Origin: Pelagophyceae sp. CCMP2097
Taxonomy: Eukaryota > Sar > Pelagophyceae
DNA: 27,471 nt
Assembly: GCA_026770575.1 (NCBI GenBank)
Contig: MU657307.1
Coordinates: 17,364 to 44,834 of the forward strand
Direction: 5' to 3'
In this document: positions 18,184-27,224 of the stretch, one piece after another
How positions within the stretch are numbered: position 1 is the stretch's first letter
How the letters are laid out: every line of letters begins with the position of its first letter
Position numbers and translations under genes: made by a program
The notes under the pieces: generated by a model
Told to the model about the DNA's origin: nothing
The model's database searches: none
The model's input: the letters and a program-made list of their open reading frames with translations, nothing else

Positions 18184-20365
18184 ATGCTGTTTCACCTGAT
18201 GCTGCCGCTGCTGGTTCGGCAGTGCGTAGTGGAGCTTGATTTGCACGTCGCCCGCATCGCGCTTTCCGAAGGGCCGAAGATCGTCATCCGTTCGGAGCGG
18301 CAGAAGGATGAACCCGTCGCCAAGGCGCTCCACCGCCTCGCAAAGTCCCTCGCCCAGAAACGCGCCAACCCGACAAGGCCAGCGAAGCGGCCGCCGGCGG
18401 ATCGGTCGGCGGCGGAGCGGCCGGCGGAGCAGTCGGCGGCGCCTCCGCTCGCCCCGTTCCGACTCGTCGACGCTTCCGGCGCCGGCCTCGACGCCGAATC
18501 GCTGCACCATGGCGACGCCTGGCGGTTGGCCAAGACTTTGAATATTGGAGGGGAAGAATGGGAATGCGTGTTGGATAGACCGCGAGTGGTGTCGGGGATC
18601 GTACGCCCTTTGCCGCTCGCGGGCGCCGCTCTGGTGGCGCAATTCGTGACGCGGCCGCCGGGTTTAAAGTGCGACGTGGCCTGGAGCGTGGGCGGCGGTT
18701 TTCCGTTGCGAGGTTTACGGTTCACGCCGAGTTTTGCCGACGTCGGTTCACCACTAACGTGCACCGTCGCCATCAACGCGGCTGCGCTGGACGCGACTGC
18801 GCTGGACGACCTTGGGACCACAGTCCTCGACCTCGGCCTCGTGCAGAGCCCTACACCCGGCGGCGCCGTGCCTCGGGCGTGGGCTCGCGCCCGCGCGTTC
18901 CAACGCGCCGCGGGAGATGGCCTGCGAATCGTCTCGTACAACCTTCTGGTGAGTCGCAGGAAACGCCCGGACCCGCGCTCGCACTTGCGGGCGACGCCTC
19001 GGCCCGCGGGGCCCTCGCAAGGCCCGCGGGACCCTCGCAAGGCCCTCGCAAGGCCCTCGCAAGACCCTCGAAAAGCCCTCGGGGAGGCGCAGGCGGGTCC
19101 GTGGGGAGGCGCAAGACCAAAGCAAGCCTTTCCGGGGACGCTCCGTTTACCGCACTTTCCGCTTCTCTTAGGCCGAGTGCCACTCGCGGCGGGCCAAGGG
19201 CGCGGTGCCGGCGCACGCGGAGACGGCGCACAGGTTGGCCGTGGCGGGTGCTGAAGTAGAAGCGTTCGACGCTGATTTATACTGCTTCCAAGAGGTGGAC
19301 CTCAAACTTTACGTAGACTTTTGGGTCCCTCTCATGTCGTCGCTCGGCTACGGCTGCCTCTTCTCCAAGAAGACGGGGCCGGCGGCCGAGGGCGTCGCGA
19401 CGTTTTACAAAAAGGACAGGTTGGCATTGAAAGACCATGATACGCTCCCTCTCCAGCTTCCAAACGATGCCGCTTACGACAAAATCTTCTCCGTCGCTTT
19501 GATTTCGCGATTCTCGGACCTGCGCGGCGGTGGGGAGATTGTCTCGGCAAACGCGCATCTTTACTTCGCCAACGACGCTTCAGCCATCAGAACGCAGCAG
19601 ATCCAGATGATCCTCGACGCCCTCGCACCGCATCGCGAAAGCGGCGCCGCCGCGGTGTGTCGGGCGATGCTGTGTGGGCGTTTGCAATGTTTCAAACGCT
19701 CGATTTGTAGATCGTTGCTGGCGATCTCAACGCCACTCCCGAAACGGCCCCCGTATCGCTCGCGCTGCAGAGCTTGCGCAGCGCCTACGGCCTCGAGGCC
19801 GGGCCGACGCATGTTGTCCAAGGGTTTGTGGAAATGCTGGACTACATTATTTTGGACAAACAACGCTTCGAAACCACCGCGACGGCGATCCGCGGCGCCC
19901 TGACGATACTGGAGACTGATTTGCGAGGCGGAATTGGCCGTCTACTGTGCGCCAGAGTCCGAGGAAGGCCCGTCGGCAAGGCCCGTCGGCAAGGCCCGTC
20001 GGCAAGGCCCGTCGGCAAGGCCCGTCGGCAGGCCCGAAGAAAGGCCCTCGGCGGGCCCTCGAAAAGGCCTTGGCAAGGCCCGAAGAAAGGCACTCGAAAA
20101 GGCCCAGAGTTGGAGAGAGAAACTCGGAAAGGCCCTCGAAAGGTCATCCTCGACCGCCTTGGCGGGCTCTGCAGAGTAAATTGTCGGCGCACTTTCTCTC
20201 GAAAGGACGCCTCGAAAGGTCGTACAGTACGACATGCCCGTCATCGCTTCTTTGCAGGCGCCGCTGCCGCCCGCGGACGGCCCGATGCCGACTCTCGACT
20301 TCCCGAGCGACCATTTTTCACTCGCCGCAGACCTCCGCTGGGCAAACGGCAAGGGGATCCCCTAA
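18184..20365 (+). CDS. PDE12-like 2',5'-phosphodiesterase / EEP-family nuclease
   Basis: Modelled exons: 18184-18948, 19172-19654, 19711 to about 19956, 20258-20365 (stop TAA), giving about 533 residues. Introns: 18949-19171 (GTGAGT...CTTAG, phase 0), 19655-19710 (phase 0), and about 19957-20257 (acceptor TTTGCAG; donor uncertain). The N-terminal region matches the PDE12 pattern: a basic segment IVIRSERQKDEPVAKALHRL, then LRFTPSFADVGSPLTCTVAI. The endonuclease/exonuclease/phosphatase domain follows. LRIVSYNLL ends exon 1, YCFQEVD (metal-binding Glu about 296) is in exon 2, IVAGDLNATP (Asp/Asn about 421/423) spans the second junction, and PSDHFSLAADL (catalytic SDH, His about 517) is in exon 4. 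All key motifs are intact. The family removes 2',5'-oligoadenylates or 3' poly(A) tails; animal PDE12 is mitochondrial. A hydrophobic start (MLFHLMLPLLVRQCVV) may be a targeting sequence. A CCR4-type deadenylase is the main alternative. Confidence 0.85.
18995..19090. repeat. CCCTCGCAAGG minisatellite in PDE12-like intron 1
   Basis: About eight short units (GGCCCGCGGGACCCTCGCAA, GGCCCTCGCAA, GACCCTCGAAAA) lie within the predicted intron 18949-19171. The unit differs from the array in the last intron of the same gene. Confidence 0.85.
19962..20125. repeat. GGCCCGTCGGCAA minisatellite in PDE12-like last intron
   Basis: About six near-identical 13-base units (AAGGCCCGTCGGC) occur at 19970-20030. 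Diverged units of type AAGGCCCTCGAAA and AAGGCCCGAAGAA continue to about 20125. The tract lies between the exon ending DLRGG... and the acceptor at 20257. Confidence 0.85.
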
Positions 20366-20731
20366 GGCATTTAGGAGGCTCCGGCCACGGACGCGATACC
20401 CGCGCCGAGACGTCAGCGCCGGTGCCCGACGCGGCCCGCGCCCGGCGCGCTCCGTTTGGGAGGTATCTTTGTTCGTTACGCGGCATCCGAACGATGATTG
20501 AGATTCTACGGACCAAACCGCGAGGTCCCTTCTATGAGTCCGACGGTGCTTTGGGTTTTGCGGCGCGGCACCGGGCGCGTCATACAAAGGTCTTTGACAC
20601 GGCCCCGCGCGGCGGCGCCGTGCACCATGCGGCGGCGGCCTGGAGGGATCAGCGGGAGCGCGACGCCTGCGGGGCGCGTCGAGGTTGCCACCTCCACCGC
20701 CCGCTCTGAGCTGCTCCGAGTCGAGACTTCT
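20366..20731. other. Gap between convergent genes
   Basis: This is the 3' side of both the PDE12-like gene and the MYND gene. Bases 20395-20435 are GC-rich with a Pro/Ala-like reading that resembles the window's first 60 bases in composition. I see no gene or clear terminator. Confidence 0.4.
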
Positions 20732-21775
20732 TCAGCGTGTTGCGAGCCTCGTCTCGAGATTGTTGGCCTCCGCCGCCGCGCTGGGGTGCCCCTTGGCCGC
20801 GGCGCGCTTGAAGAGGCGCAGCGCCTCGTGGAGGTCCTGCACCGCGCCGCGGCCGTTGCGTAACACATGCCGAGGTTAAAGAGTCTGTTAAGCTCGCCCT
20901 GCGCCGCGGCGAGACGGGACCACTGCGCAGCGTCGTCGTCTGACTGCGCCACGTCCTCGCCGTAGCATGGTGCCGAGATTGGACTGAGCTTCAGGGTTGC
21001 TTTGCTCGGCCGCGCCTCGGTACCACTGCGCGGCGGCCTTGAGGTCGATCTTGACGTGTTGGCTATTCTCGTAACACATCCCCAGTGCAGTCTGAGCTCT
21101 TGCATTTCCTTGCGCCGCAGCAGCGAGCTGGTACAACTGGAACGCCCGCTTCGGACTCTGCTTAAGGCCCTTGTCGCCATGTGTAAACGTCTGTCCGAGC
21201 ACGAGCTGCGCCTCGGCGAGCCCCTTGTCCACGTGCTTCTGCATGCGGCGCAGCCACTCGACATGCGACTGGCTGGGGAGCGCTCGGCAGAGCGGACACC
21301 TCCGGTCGTGTTGCATGCACTTGTCGGAGCATTCCGTGCAAATCCTCTTGCAGCAGCAGTCGTAGAATATTTGACGCTCACCTTCGAGTGGAAGCTGGTC
21401 GAAGCAGATGGCACAAGTACCGCGCCAGTTCGGCGCGTCGCCGTGCACCGCGGTGGCCTGAACCACCGCCGTCGTTTGCGTCCGAACGGCCGGTAAGCGC
21501 GCTGCCGCCTTGGAACCAGCAGCCGGCGCGACGTCCTCGACGATGGCCGTCGTCTCCTTGATATTCAGCTTCGCCGGCATAAGCTCCTCGAGGAGGCGGT
21601 CCTGGAACTCAGCCGCGAGCCGCTTGCACTGCGCCTTGTGCCCGCGGTCGTACCAGTCGACGAGCTGGCACTTTTTGCCGCAATAATGCCGCGATTTGCA
21701 CTTGGTGCAGTGCTGACCGCCCGGCCCATCGCAGACGCAGCAGGGCATCTTCGAGACGGCGGCAGGCGCGTCCAT
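20732..21775 (-). CDS. MYND zinc finger-RING-Sel1 repeat protein, with two compensating frameshifts
   Basis: The ATG at 21773-21775 starts MDAPAAVSKM. Residues 12-50 form a complete MYND finger (C12, C15, C23, C26, C32, C36, H46, C50). Residues 121-163 form a RING-like cluster (CAICFDQLPLEG ... CCCKRICTECS ... HDRRCPLCRA). Sel1/TPR-like repeats follow (KRAFQLYQLAAAAQGNARAQ, LKAAAQWYRGAAEQSNPEAQ). Near 20965, ATGCTACGGC carries an extra C relative to the expected Met-Tyr-Gly, shifting into a frame that reads EDVAQSDDDAAQWSRLAAAQ. Near 20862, TACGCAACGGC lacks one base compared with the usual Tyr-Ala-Asn-Gly, which restores the first frame for DLHEALRLFKRAAAKGHPSA and a TGA at 20732. Read literally, the protein stops at 20888 after about 295 residues. 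MYND and RING modules bind proteins or ubiquitin E2s and Sel1 repeats scaffold complexes; a ubiquitin-ligase role is inference. Confidence 0.8.
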
Positions 21776-22094
21776 CGATCCTGGATGACAATCTTCGCGG
21801 TGCGCATCTCTCGCTGGACGTTGCGTCGTTGGAAATCACGAGTCCTCGGAGCACTCTCCTGTGCAAGTTTCCAATTTTGCAAATAGAGACCCGCGCTGAC
21901 CTGGCTGGGGCTCCCCGGAGACGCAGCCGAAAGCGGAGCCAAGAAGACGGGCACGAACCGACAGCGCCCACTCGTGATGGAGTTCGTGCGGGACCGCGAG
22001 TTCCGTATTTTAGCGATAATTCAGTTACAACTTGAACGCGTCTTTTAGCGTTCTCGGTACTCCGCGCGGAACGCGCTAGCCGGGGAGCGCTGGC
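21776..22094. promoter_or_regulatory. Divergent intergenic region, MYND gene / EF-hand gene
   Basis: This is 319 bases between opposite ATGs at 21775 (minus) and 22095 (plus). It is more AT-rich at 22010-22050 (ATTTTAGCGATAATTCAG). TTGAACGCGTCTTTT at 22033-22047, 62 bases before the plus-strand ATG, matches the element at 13050-13063 in 13 of its first 14 bases and in the same orientation. Promoter function is inferred. Confidence 0.5.
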
Positions 22095-23930
22095 ATGGAC
22101 CCCTGGGCCACGGAGCTGGAGGCGCTGGCGCGCGCCGCCGCGTCGCCGTTTCAGCGCGGGCCCGCGGATGAGATGAGCGGGGATGAGATGAGTGGGGAAT
22201 GGGTTGAGATGGCCTTGATCGGATCCGCGTCTGCGTTCATCGATGGAGCGTAGGTTGGGCGGCCGGCATCTGACGGCGGCGCTTTCATCGTCGCGCTTAG
22301 CGTTGGCGGACCTCTTCTTTCGCTTCGATTCGAGAGGACTTGATGTGGTCTCTGGCGACGAGTTTGAGAATGTGCTTAGCTTCCTCGGTCTGGGTAAGTC
22401 CCCTGTTGGAAAAGTGAGGTCCGATCGTGTCGGAAGGCCCATGTCTCGGACAAGTCCCGTCGGGGTCGCCGAGACTCCCGACTGTATGCGGTCGAGCCTC
22501 GCGGCGCAAGAGGTCCGACTCGTCGGACCGGCGGGTCGTCGGAGACCGCCCCGGGCATGCGGAGGGCCTTTGCGGACGCTCTGATGCAGGCGATGCCGAC
22601 CGCGGCGCGTTTGCGCGGCGGTTTGCGTCTGGACACAGCGACGGACGTTGCGTCTACAGGGACGTCTGCCGCTTCGTAAAATGCCGCGTCTCGGAAACCG
22701 TGCCACGGACGCCGCGAGCAAGGACGGCGCCGCGAGGGGCAGCGAGGCGCTCATTGGTCGAGAGGCACTCCGTCGTGCGTGAGAGCGGGTCCGGTGACGG
22801 AGAGCCTCGCGGCCGTCGCACCGTCGCACCTTTTCCCATAAGGTTGAACTTTCCGACGCCCGCCACCTCGGCGCGGTGATGCGCGACGTCTCCGCGACGC
22901 TCTCGGGCGACTTTGAGGGTGAACTCGAAAAGGCCGACCGGAGGCGATGCGGCTGCGTCTCCGCGAGAGTCTTTCGAACCATCCTCCAGAAAAGCAGCCA
23001 AGGCCGTCTCAAGGAGCTCCTCGTCCAGCAGCTCTCGAGCCGCTTCGCGCACCCGCGCGACGCGGAGGCGGTTTGGTACGTTGCATTTTTGGACAAACTG
23101 AGCGAAGCGGTACCAACCGCCAAAAAAGCGCAAAGCATCCAACAACCACCTCGAGTCCACCCGCTCCAGTCCAAAAGCGAAGACGTCCTCTGGCGCGGCG
23201 GCGTCTCGCCGAAGAAGAGGCGCGACGCGTCGGGGTTGGTGGCGGCGCAGGGGGCGTGGGTGGCGGCGGACCGAGGTGCGTCTCCCGCCATTTCGTCGAG
23301 AGGCGTTTTGCGTCTTGTCGTCGAGAGGCATGTGTGTCGTCGTCGAGAGGCATGCGTCTTGTCGTCGAGAGGATTGCGTTTTTCCATCGAGAGGATTGCG
23401 TGTCGTCGACGGGCATGCGTAGGTACCCAGCCGGCCGCCGGCCGGCCTGCGCGGTCGGGGTCGGCGGCGTCGCCGAGGTTTTGTTTAGACGCGCCGGACA
23501 TGGCACCCTCGGAGCGCCTTTTTCCGTCAAAAGCGGTTCCGCCGGCGGTTCCGCCGAGTCCGAGACCGACCTGGAGCTGCTTCGTGTGCTACCACTCGGA
23601 GAACCCGTTTGCCGCAAAAAAGTGCGGCATTTGCTACGCCGCCAATCCAACACTCGAAGACTCCGTCGTCTTCGTCGAGTGCCCGAAGTGCACCTTTCCA
23701 AACGCGCACTTTTCGACGTGCGTCACTTGTGGATCCGGGTTTTTCTTTCCATCGTCTCCTTCTTTAGATCGCAAAAGTGCCAAATTTGCGACGCCGGCCT
23801 CTGCACGCCAAACGCGGCGCGCCTGCTGAAGCAGTCGAAGCCCGCGCCGCATCCGGGAAAGGACGGCTGGCGAGACGGATTCGGAAGCGACGACGACGAC
23901 CAAGCTTGCTCGAATTGGAGGCTCCGATAA
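22095..23930 (+). CDS. Degenerate EF-hand protein with RanBP2-type zinc fingers
   Basis: Proposed start ATG 22095 (MDPWATELEALARAAASPFQ); the link from it to the next exon is unresolved. Later exons: 22254-22393, 22590-22675, 22843 to about 23117, 23489-23717, 23768-23930 (stop TAA). Well-supported introns are 22394-22589 (GTAAGT...GCAG, phase 1) and 22676-22842 (phase 0). A 50-nt intron at 23718-23767 (GTGCGT...TTTAG) is likely. EF-hand-like segments read FFRFDSRGLDVVSGDEFENV, FASGHSDGRCVYRDVCRF and LEKADRRRCGCVSARVFRTI. Each lacks most of the acidic Ca-binding residues, so the fold may be kept without calcium. The C-terminus has two Cys4 fingers of RanBP2 type (WSCFVCYHSENPFAAKKCGI followed by C, and VECPKCTFPNAHFST with its last cysteines CQIC across the junction). 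Such fingers bind RNA or ubiquitin. Without the last splice, CVTCG would supply the cysteines instead. Confidence 0.7.
23285..23425. repeat. GTCGTCGAGAGGCATGCG minisatellite in predicted intron
   Basis: About six units of roughly 20-25 bases have the core TCGTCGAGAGGCATG (variants GAGAGGATTGCG and GACGGGCATGCG). They separate the EF-hand-like exon from the zinc-finger exon. The reading through them is Arg/Cys-rich and unlike either neighbour, so an intron from about 23118 to 23488 (acceptor TTGTTTAG) is more likely than coding sequence. Confidence 0.75.
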
Positions 23931-24887
23931 GCCACATTCCCACGAGGACCAAAGCGCCTCGGTTCCTCGACGGCAACCCTTGGAAGGACCCTCGACAACG
24001 GTTCCTAGAAGAGCTTTGTGGCCCCTCGGGCCGGAATACGACGAGTCACCCTCCGACGCACTTTTGCACGCCTTTGTGGGAAGGACCCTCCGCAAGCTTC
24101 CACCGCCCGATCCACCTTGACGATCCGAGGCCCGGTCGCCGCGTAGACGCCTGAAAATGGACCGCAGCCGCCTCCCGCGAGGTCTCCAGCACAGCGCCGC
24201 TGCGTCGGAGGACTCGGCCCGCGCCCGGCCCGGAAGAAGCGAGGCCCCAGTCGCATCTCTGGATCCCAACGCGGCAGTCGTGCCCTCGGCGAAAACGGCT
24301 GGATAACCCGAACCGTCACAGGAACCTCGCTAGGTGCGGGCGTCTGAGTCGGGGGCGCCGGAAGACCCGAATTTCGAGGGAGTCCTACGCCACGGACCGC
24401 CGCGAGGGCCGCCCAAGCCCGCGCGAGGCCGTCTCAGAGCCGCCGACGACGCAGCTATCACAGAAGAAGGGACCTCGCGGAGGTCGGGCCCGGAAGAATC
24501 CGGCTGCGCAAAGACGTCTCGAGCCGTGGGCGCCGGCTGCAGGACCACAACGGAGATTGTTCGACCCACAGCACCTGCACGGCGTGCGCGTTTTGTGAGG
24601 CGGGCGTCGGGGCAGTTGTTCGAGGCGATGGGACGTGAAGCCGAAAAGAAGTTTCAAACGTTTGTGCGTCGCATCGACGAATCTTCCTATCGTGTGCGAA
24701 CTTCCAGACCGCCGGTCGAGGCAAGTCGCGACGCTCCTGACGGTGTTCGATGCCGCGGGCCGACCACCACCGACGCTCTACGTCGCGGCCCCGGGACCCG
24801 CCATCGACGACGAAAGTGCGGGCAGCCCCGGGACCCGCCACCGACGACGAAAGTGCCCGGCGGGCTGCGCTGGGCCGCAGTATCCTT
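23931..24887. other. Poorly resolved segment with possible small exons
   Basis: I see no complete gene. A 49-codon ORF with a normal ATG lies at 24157-24306 on the plus strand (MDRSRLPRGLQHSAAASEDS start, SLDPNAAVVPSAKTAG end). After an acceptor-like CTGCAG at 24537-24542, the plus strand reads a cysteine-rich piece (GDCSTHSTCTACAFC). An overlapping frame then reads LFEAMGREAEKKFQTFVRRI at about 24616. These may be exons of an unrecognised plus-strand gene. None has a family I can name. A 31-base direct repeat lies at 24789-24856. Confidence 0.3.
24789..24856. repeat. Two-copy 31-bp direct repeat
   Basis: Copies at 24789-24819 and 24826-24856 share the sequence starting CCCCGGGACCCGCCA and ending GACGACGAAAGTGC. 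They differ at one base (T/C) and are separated by six bases. Their period is 37, so the copies lie in different reading frames, which argues against this stretch being coding as a repeat. Confidence 0.9.
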
Positions 24888-26819
24888 TTACGTTTTCCAG
24901 GGATACGACGCGCCACTTCGCATTTTGTCGAGCCGGCCGCGGTACTCGGCCTCCTTCGCGTCGCCCCGCCGCTCAAAAATCGACGTCGCCCGTTCCTGCA
25001 AAGGTAGCGCCGCGTCGAGGCGGCCGAGACGCCACAGCAGCAGCGCGAGGTTGTTCAGCGAAATCGCGACGTCCGGGTGGTCCGCCGGCCCGAGCTGCTT
25101 CTCGTTGACCTCGAGGGCGCGGCGGCAGAGCGGCTCGGCGGCGTTGAGCTTGCCCTGCGCCTGCGCCTGTAACAGGGACGCGATGCCGCCCAGCGAAATC
25201 GCGACGTCCGGGTGGTCCAGCCCGATCTGCTTCTCCTGGATCTTGAGGCCGCGGCGGTAGAGCGGCTCGGCGGCGTCGAGATTGCCCTGCGCCTGGAACA
25301 GGGACGCGAGGCCGTTAAGCGAATTCGCGACGTCCGGGTGGTCCGCCCCATGCTGCTTCTCCTTGATCTCAAGGGCGCGGCGGTAGAGCGGCTCGGCGGC
25401 GTCGAGCTTGCCCTGCGTCTTCAGCAGCTCCGCGAGGTTGTTCAGCGTCGTCGCCACGTTCGGGTGCTCCAGCCCGAGCTTCTTCTCGTTGATCACGAGG
25501 GCGCGGCGGTAGAGCGGCTCGGCGGCGTCGAGCTTGCCCTGCGACGTCAGCAGCCCCGCGAGGTTGTTCAGCGACACCGCGACGCTCGGGTGGTCCAGCC
25601 CGAGCTGCTTCTCCTGGATCTCGAGGGCGCGGCGGTAGAGCGGCTCGGCGGCGTCGAGATTGCCCTGCGCCTTCAGCAGGAACGCGAGGTTGTTCAGCGA
25701 CGTCGCGACGCTCGGGTGGTCCAGCCCGAGCTGCTTCTCGAATATCTCGAGGGCGCGGCGAAATAGCGGCTCGGCGGCGTCGAGCTTTCCCTGCACCTGC
25801 AGCAGCACCGCGAGTTCGTTCAGCGCAATTGAGTACTTAACCGAGTCCTCGCCGTGCGCGGCCAGCGCCATGTCGCGTCGGCACTTTCGAACGAGGGCCA
25901 GGAGGTCGTACGCGGCGAGCTTCCACAAAATGTCGTCCCAAACTTCCAGCACAGATTCGACCGGCGACAATAAGGCGCTCTTGATGGCGTCGGCGAGGCC
26001 CGCCGTCCCGTCGACGTTGATGGACTCAAAGACCTTCATGCGCTCGGCGACGACGTCGAGATTGCCGGAGAAGTAAGTCCGGAAGTACTCGTAATGGACG
26101 TGCGACTCCGCCTTGAACCGCAGGATCTGGACGAGGTGGACCTGGAGCTCGACGACCATGGACGTGCCGTCCGGCAGCCGGAGCCGCAAGTTGATGAGGA
26201 CGTCGCGGTACCCGTTGAAGGTTGGTTTCTGGAAGCGGTTCTTGCTGCGGGCGACGTAGACCACGCCGGCCTCGTCGGAGAAGCCCTCGAGGACACGCTT
26301 GAGCACGGTGACATGGGAGGCCTCGTCGCCGCAGACGATGGAGCTGCGCACGATGTCGACGAGGTGGGCCGCGTTTTCGCCGTACTCGTTCTTCGCCTTC
26401 TCCGTTGCGCGCACCCGGCCCTTCAGGGGGCCCGCCGAGTAGACGTTGAGGACCTTGTCCTCGCGGCCGTCGTCTCGCGCCTCCCGGAACATCTCCTTGA
26501 CCGGGTCGAGGCCGACGGTGATGACGAGGAACCGGCAGAAGGCGTCGAGCACCTTCAAGTTCTTGGCGGCTGGCGCGCGGAGGTAGAGCTCGTCGAGCTG
26601 CGCGTCCATGACGGCCGCGGTGCCGCCGAGGTCCTGGCTGAGGATCGCGCCGCCGCCCACGTCGTCAAAGGCCGCCGCGCCATTCGTCGGCATGAAGCCG
26701 GGCGCTGCGTTGTTGATCCTGTCGCGCATGGAGAGGAAGCCCTTGAGGTTGCCGTAGAACACCTCCGCCGCGGGGTCCGCCGCAACGCGCAGGCCCCGCG
26801 CCGCGGCCGTCCCGCTCAT
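24888..26819 (-). CDS. RelA/SpoT-like domain fused to kinesin-light-chain-type TPR repeats
   Basis: This is an uninterrupted 643-codon frame from the ATG at 26819 (MSGTAAARGL). An alternative in-frame ATG at 26924 would add 35 residues. Residues about 120-235 look like a RelA/SpoT nucleotidyltransferase-fold domain: AHLVDIVRSSIV (152-162), a spacer with a Lys/Arg-rich strand (VVYVARSKNRFQ), NGYRDVLINLRL (202-213) and VVELQVHLVQIL (222-233). The last two correspond to the GYR..H and E-Q-R segments of ppGpp synthetases, but the Asp/Glu metal ligands cannot be judged safely by eye. From about residue 328 come six full 42-residue TPR units (GKLDAAEPLYRRALEI, EKQLGLDHPSVATSLNNLA) and a closing unit (LQERATSIFERRGDAK), ending KMRSGASYPWKT. 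At the DNA level this is a 126-bp tandem repeat. TPR arrays bind partner proteins, here perhaps steering the N-terminal domain. A decayed relative lies at 487-1747. Confidence 0.8.
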   Translation of the reverse strand: MSGTAAARGLRVAADPAAEVFYGNLKGFLSMRDRINNAAPGFMPTNGAAAFDDVGGGAILSQDLGGTAAVMDAQLDELYLRAPAAKNLKVLDAFCRFLVITVGLDPVKEMFREARDDGREDKVLNVYSAGPLKGRVRATEKAKNEYGENAAHLVDIVRSSIVCGDEASHVTVLKRVLEGFSDEAGVVYVARSKNRFQKPTFNGYRDVLINLRLRLPDGTSMVVELQVHLVQILRFKAESHVHYEYFRTYFSGNLDVVAERMKVFESINVDGTAGLADAIKSALLSPVESVLEVWDDILWKLAAYDLLALVRKCRRDMALAAHGEDSVKYSIALNELAVLLQVQGKLDAAEPLFRRALEIFEKQLGLDHPSVATSLNNLAFLLKAQGNLDAAEPLYRRALEIQEKQLGLDHPSVAVSLNNLAGLLTSQGKLDAAEPLYRRALVINEKKLGLEHPNVATTLNNLAELLKTQGKLDAAEPLYRRALEIKEKQHGADHPDVANSLNGLASLFQAQGNLDAAEPLYRRGLKIQEKQIGLDHPDVAISLGGIASLLQAQAQGKLNAAEPLCRRALEVNEKQLGPADHPDVAISLNNLALLLWRLGRLDAALPLQERATSIFERRGDAKEAEYRGRLDKMRSGASYPWKT

Positions 26820-27224
26820 TCTGGCGGCCGCCCCACGCAGACGGGCGGCGGGTGGACAACCGAAGGGTGACTTGAAGTCTCTTTCGAGTGCGTGGGGCTT
26901 GAGAGCTCCAGTACGCGACCCCATTGAGAGAACCCACCATACACCAAAACGACGAAAAGATCGGCGACGACGCTGTACTTTGTATAGCGCCACCGCTCAC
27001 CCGCGACGACATGGCCATCGGAGGTCCGCTGTCACCGCACCAAGCGCCAGGCCGAGGCGCAGCCACCGCAGCAAGACCCATCACAAGCCGCACCGCCTTC
27101 AATGGCGACGCGGGAAAAAAACCATTGTGTGGATCCAGCAGCGGCGGTCCCGCCTGTTGGTTTTTTAGCAGCCTCATTGGAGTGCATAATAGAAGAAGAA
27201 GCGTCGGGCAAATTCGAGATCAAT
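26820..27224. other. Upstream region of the RelA/SpoT-TPR gene
   Basis: The frame stays open upstream to about 26993 without a better ATG than 26924. On the minus strand a 60-codon reading at 27032-27223 (MHSNEAAKKPTGGTAAAGST within) has more natural composition than most shadows here and could be a 5' exon. I cannot link it to anything. No TATA box is evident. Confidence 0.35.
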
